62,741 nt of DNA from NCBI GenBank assembly GCA_002633115.1, contig NWBJ01000094.1:1-62741 (forward strand), written 5' to 3'. This stretch comes from Muribaculaceae bacterium Zag1 (GTDB lineage Bacteria > Bacteroidota > Bacteroidia > Bacteroidales > Muribaculaceae). A program made the translations under genes and the position numbers. The notes below the pieces were generated by a model. The model saw nothing but the letters and a program-made list of their open reading frames with translations. It was not told the DNA's origin and did not search any database. This document shows positions 59,361-62,741 of this stretch, one piece after another. The first letter of the stretch is position 1, and every line of letters starts with the position of its first letter.

Positions 59361-60689
59361 ATGGAATTTGTAGGAAGAGAAAGAGAAATAGAAAAACTAA
59401 GGCTCATCGAGGAGCGTTCACACTCGGTGGCACAATTCACTGTGATTTCTGGGCGTAGGCGCATTGGCAAGACGGAATTAGTAAAGAAAGCTTATGAGGG
59501 TAATCCGCAGATGCTCTATTTCTTTGTGGCACGTAAGTCTGAGGTAGAGTTATGTAGGATATTCATAGAAGAGATGCGACGCAAACTGGATGTGGCCGTA
59601 CCCAATGCCACATTTGAATCTTTTGCTGATGTGTTCCGATTCGTAATGGATATAGCTCAGCGGCAACACATCACTCTTTTCATTGACGAATTTCAAGATT
59701 TCTTTAAGATTAATCCCTCAATATATTCTGATATGCAGAATATCTGGGATAGCGGCAAGCGTGGAGCTTCGATTAATCTTGTGGTAGGGGGTTCGGTCAA
59801 CACCTTGCTCAATCGAATCTTCAGAGATGAAAAAGAACCTCTTTTTGGACGTCAAACAGATTCTCTCAAGTTGCAGCCCTTTACTCCCTCTTTAATGAAG
59901 TATATCGCATCGAAATATTTCCCTGGCCAATCGCCCGCAGATTTCTTGGCCCTCTATGCCATCACTGGTGGCGTAGCGAAATATGTTGAACTTTTTGTCG
60001 ATAGGCAAGATTCCACTCTTGATAAGATGCTTTCCACTATATTTGAAGCTGATTCTTATTTCTTGACTGAAGGCAAGGTGCTGCTCATCGAGGAGTTTGG
60101 GAAGGACTATGGAGTGTATTTTTCTATACTGACCGCGATTGCTGAAGGAAAGAATACCCGCTCTGAAATCGAAGACCAATTAGGGACGGATGCCATCTCG
60201 GGCCATCTGAGCCGCCTTATGGATGATTATGAGTTGATAAGCAAGCTCCAACCCATACATGAGGCATCGGCCAACAAAAATGTGCATTATGCCATTCGCG
60301 ACCCCTTCCTTAGATTTTGGTTTAGATTTGTCTACAAATATTGGCATGTGATTGAGGCCAATGGCCATCGCAGTCTTAAGCTGAAAGTTGCGGAGTCGTT
60401 TCCTACATTCTCTGGCCTCGCTCTCGAGCATTATTTCCGTGAAGTATTGAAAGAGACAGGTCAGTACACTCGTCTCGGATATTGGCACGACCGCAAAGGC
60501 AACAATGAAATCGACATCGTGGCCGAAGATGAATTCGGGGAGCGCCTTGAGCTCATCGAGGTCAAGCGCAGCGAGCGCAACATCGACCTCTCAATCCTCC
60601 GTTCCAAAGGCGATGCCTATCTCAAGGCAGTAAACCGCTACAAAGGCTACCGCATCTCCTACCGCGGCCTCTCATTAGAGAATATGTAG
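59361..60689 (+). CDS. Archaeal-type AAA ATPase with DUF234 nuclease-like C-terminus
   Basis: 442 residues from MEFVGREREIEKLRLIEE. Walker A SGRRRIGKT (30-38), Walker B ITLFIDEFQDF, a sensor segment VVGGSVNTLLNRIF. Then a winged-helix region (FSILTAIAEGKNTRSEIEDQLG) and DUF234 with YAIRDPFLRFWFRFVYKY and the PD-(D/E)XK-like NEIDIVAEDE...LIEVKRS. The function is not established. The preceding GTG at 59355 is possible, but the ATG gives the family start. It is convergent with the ATPase gene at 60759. Confidence 0.87.
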   Translation: MEFVGREREIEKLRLIEERSHSVAQFTVISGRRRIGKTELVKKAYEGNPQMLYFFVARKSEVELCRIFIEEMRRKLDVAVPNATFESFADVFRFVMDIAQRQHITLFIDEFQDFFKINPSIYSDMQNIWDSGKRGASINLVVGGSVNTLLNRIFRDEKEPLFGRQTDSLKLQPFTPSLMKYIASKYFPGQSPADFLALYAITGGVAKYVELFVDRQDSTLDKMLSTIFEADSYFLTEGKVLLIEEFGKDYGVYFSILTAIAEGKNTRSEIEDQLGTDAISGHLSRLMDDYELISKLQPIHEASANKNVHYAIRDPFLRFWFRFVYKYWHVIEANGHRSLKLKVAESFPTFSGLALEHYFREVLKETGQYTRLGYWHDRKGNNEIDIVAEDEFGERLELIEVKRSERNIDLSILRSKGDAYLKAVNRYKGYRISYRGLSLENM

Positions 60690-60718
60690 AAATACATCGC
60701 CTAGAATAAAACCAAATA

Positions 60719-60751
60719 TGGCACCATTGCGAGATGGCGCCATTTTTTTTA
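60719..60751 (+). terminator. Intrinsic terminator after the DUF234 ATPase gene
   Basis: ATGGCaCCAT (60719-60728) pairs with ATGGCGCCAT (60735-60744), one mismatch, and is followed by eight T. Confidence 0.8.
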
Positions 60752-60758
60752 ATTATCT

Positions 60759-62492
60759 TTATTGAGAGATCCCTTTGTCGATTAGTTTGTGGTTGCGGAA
60801 AATGAGGTAGAGAGGGGTGAGGGGAGTATTACGCAAGATGAAGCTATCACGCAGATGTATATCCTGGATGTATTGGGATAGTTGAGCGCAAGCATCGGAG
60901 ATGTATTTGTCTTTGTTCTTCTCTCGGCTCTTCATATATTTCAGTTCGATGATGTAACTATGGCGCGTAGGGCAATTCTCGGTCGTTTTAGGCACAAGCA
61001 ATATGTCGCTGTAACCCATATTGAGTTCTGCCTCAGGCCATACGTCAAAGAAGGGACTGGTGCATAGCAATCCACGGATGAATGCTTGGACACTCTCCTC
61101 GCCCTTGTTGGAATTGCGTAGGCTGGAATACTCAGATACCAATTTCCCTATATCCTCTGCCATAGGTCCCCACTGCCCATCCACCGCAGCGAGCTTGATA
61201 GCAGCATCCAGCTCTTTGCGGCGTCCATTCAGGTAGAAACCTTCTTGCTGAGCCACCTGTAACATATAGGTAAGATACAGGTCGCCCATGGTTTTGTTGG
61301 GGACAATCAATTTGGGGAATCCGAGTTCATCGCGTCCCCCAAAGGTGAGGGTTCCATAATAAAAGAGCATGCTTTTGAAATTCTTCTCATCTCCAGCATC
61401 GCAAGCAGGAAATTCCGGCTCTACTTCTCCGATGGTAAAGCCGTTAGCACATATTTCCTTTACAATCCCAATCCTTTCCTCTCGATTGCGTAAGTCCTCA
61501 GCCATTACCAAGTAATTGAGAGCCTTCGGCTCGGTGCGAGCAGAACGATCAACCATTACCTCGGGGGGATAGCCCGTTAAAATCAAGGAATTGATATACC
61601 TAAGTACCATAGAGGTATTATATATGGTATGCTCTTTGTCATAGCTGCGCAGCGAGAAGCAATAGTTGTCATACCAGGGCCTCATCTCCTCGATTATCTC
61701 TTGGGTTGACCTGTGGATCTTACCTTGCTCTCGATAATATTCTATCATTTGGCGAAGTTCGGCCTCGGTGATACCAATGGCTTGATTAAATCGGGGGTTA
61801 AGCGAAACCACATCGGCTATTGAGAAGCCTGACGTTAGGTCATCGTAGGTAGCCGGGGACACACCAGTCATCAGGATTCGGTCGAAAGTGCCTTTGCATC
61901 CCTTGAAGAAATCGCGATAGAATCCATTGCCATGAGTTATCTCTTCATGAGCCTTCACTCCGCGAGCCGTCAATACCATGTTGGCGAAATTGTCATATTC
62001 ATCAATAAATAGATATATCTTCTCTCCTTTGAGATGAATAAGATCTACCATATACACTATGGCCTCTTTTATGGAGGCAGCACTCAGTACATCGGCTATC
62101 TCTTTTTCAGAAAAGAGATCGGGATATCTACCAAAAAAGAGTTTGAGACAATTAAAACAATAGCGCGTGAACTTAGCCTCGAGATCGTCGAGGTCGCAAG
62201 TGACATGGGAGAAATCAAACTTAAGCACCAGAAAAGAATTGGCCTTATCCGTAGGATTCTTTCCTATCTCTAAGGAGCCAAAAAGCTCTTGAAACCGGCT
62301 CTTGCAGTTGACATCATAATAGGTCATCGCCATGCTCGAAAACAACGACTTGCCCATGCGCCGAGGCCTTACGAAAAAGATAAAGTTCCTTTGCGTCTCA
62401 AGAGTACGGATGTATTCGCTCTTATCAAAGAAATAATAATCTTCGGTGATAAGAGTTACGAAATTGTCAATGCCTAATGGTATTCCTTTCAT
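60759..62492 (-). CDS. AAA-ATPase-like protein with PD-(D/E)XK nuclease-like C-terminus (DUF1703)
   Basis: 577 residues. P-loop RPRRMGKS (42-49), Walker B KIYLFIDEYDNF, the family block RPWYDNYCFS and a C-terminal nuclease-like core (LNMGYSDILLVP...YIIELKYMKS) where the Asp, Glu and Lys of the motif are kept. Same family as 14167-15765 but a distant member. A -7 element TAAATTTG (62533-62526) lies upstream and a small dyad GTACTGAGTAC (62507-62517) sits over the expected transcription start. Function not established. Confidence 0.87.
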   Translation of the reverse strand: MKGIPLGIDNFVTLITEDYYFFDKSEYIRTLETQRNFIFFVRPRRMGKSLFSSMAMTYYDVNCKSRFQELFGSLEIGKNPTDKANSFLVLKFDFSHVTCDLDDLEAKFTRYCFNCLKLFFGRYPDLFSEKEIADVLSAASIKEAIVYMVDLIHLKGEKIYLFIDEYDNFANMVLTARGVKAHEEITHGNGFYRDFFKGCKGTFDRILMTGVSPATYDDLTSGFSIADVVSLNPRFNQAIGITEAELRQMIEYYREQGKIHRSTQEIIEEMRPWYDNYCFSLRSYDKEHTIYNTSMVLRYINSLILTGYPPEVMVDRSARTEPKALNYLVMAEDLRNREERIGIVKEICANGFTIGEVEPEFPACDAGDEKNFKSMLFYYGTLTFGGRDELGFPKLIVPNKTMGDLYLTYMLQVAQQEGFYLNGRRKELDAAIKLAAVDGQWGPMAEDIGKLVSEYSSLRNSNKGEESVQAFIRGLLCTSPFFDVWPEAELNMGYSDILLVPKTTENCPTRHSYIIELKYMKSREKNKDKYISDACAQLSQYIQDIHLRDSFILRNTPLTPLYLIFRNHKLIDKGISQ

Positions 62493-62634
62493 GCGGTAAT
62501 ATTATTGTACTGAGTACATACCTTGCAAATTTACTAAATTTTATTGATAGTTCATATTTTTACCCCATTATTTTTAAGAAAGCAGAATAAGTAAGGGCTC
62601 AATTAGAAGTTAAATATGGAGGTCGCCCGGATGG

Positions 62635-62741
62635 CTACCCCGTAGGGGTTGTTTCATCTAGCTATGGGCGCATACCCCTCCTACCCCGTAGGGGTTGTTT
62701 CACTAACCTTCTGAGCACTATAATGAAACAACCCCTACGGG
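62635..62741. repeat. CTACCCCGTAGGGGTTGTTTCA repeats at the window edge
   Basis: Two direct 22-base copies (62635-62656 and 62681-62702), each containing the small palindrome CCCCgtaGGGG, and a third inverted copy beginning at 62724 and cut by the window end. The second and third form a hairpin. Nothing else is visible in the last 150 bases. Confidence 0.75.

Noticed and set aside
62635-62741. Possible start of a CRISPR array (two equal 22-base repeats with a 24-base gap)
   Set aside because: The third copy is inverted, the repeat has an internal palindrome with a short gap size, and no cas gene is near.

Overview
The window looks like a chromosomal segment of a gut-type Bacteroidales, most like the Muribaculaceae/Bacteroides relatives. 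The reasons are two SusC/SusD pairs, a hybrid two-component sensor next to a fructan locus, type IX-secretion-like C-terminal tails, and recurrent promoters of the Bacteroidetes form TTTG-N19-21-TAnnTTTG. No rRNA, tRNA, integrase or complete insertion sequence was seen.

Layout. 20-730: a truncated AAA ATPase gene behind a palindromic operator. 848-6332 (minus): an aromatic amino acid operon pheA-aminotransferase-aroG/chorismate mutase-tyrA-cysE, with a four-helix-bundle gene flanked by inverted repeats inserted inside it. Upstream of pheA (6501-6683) is a complete candidate attenuator: promoter, 24-residue leader peptide packed with Phe/Tyr and a Cys-Cys pair, antiterminator and terminator. 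6714-9891: an outer-membrane protein (frameshifted) and a lipoprotein. 10174-12256: a FucP-type permease and a PfkB kinase. 12505-13773: a membrane-anchored MORN-GH25 lysozyme-like protein. 13993-16099: intact and broken ATPase genes. 16273-16995: a PHP phosphoesterase.

17142-32801 is a levan/fructan utilisation locus with the gene content of the B. thetaiotaomicron BT1754-BT1765 locus: surface GH32, DUF4960-type binding protein, SusD, SusC, hybrid sensor-regulator, periplasmic GH32, MFS permease, fructokinase. 32867-39938 (minus) is a group of five: a membrane TPR regulator with a heptad-repeat coiled coil, a small DUF3244-like protein, two large secreted proteins that look like metalloproteases with a destroyed zinc site, and a small secreted protein. 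40508-41854 is a DUF4143 ATPase gene preceded by four 33-bp-spaced iterons. 41966-43099 is a flippase-like membrane protein. 43191-49641 is a complete hut (histidine degradation) operon. 50410-59193 is a second, small PUL (one-component propeller-AraC regulator, SusC, SusD, GH43-like enzyme). 59361-62492 is a convergent pair of ATPase/PD-(D/E)XK genes.

Two themes cut across the window. First, several AAA-ATPase genes carry their own repeated or palindromic operator-like sites placed on the core promoter. Second, many intergenic gaps hold large inverted repeats built from short iterated words, a different word at each site. Three otherwise intact genes (DUF5723 protein, hybrid sensor, ftcD) are each broken by what looks like one missing base, so assembly indels must be excluded before calling them pseudogenes.
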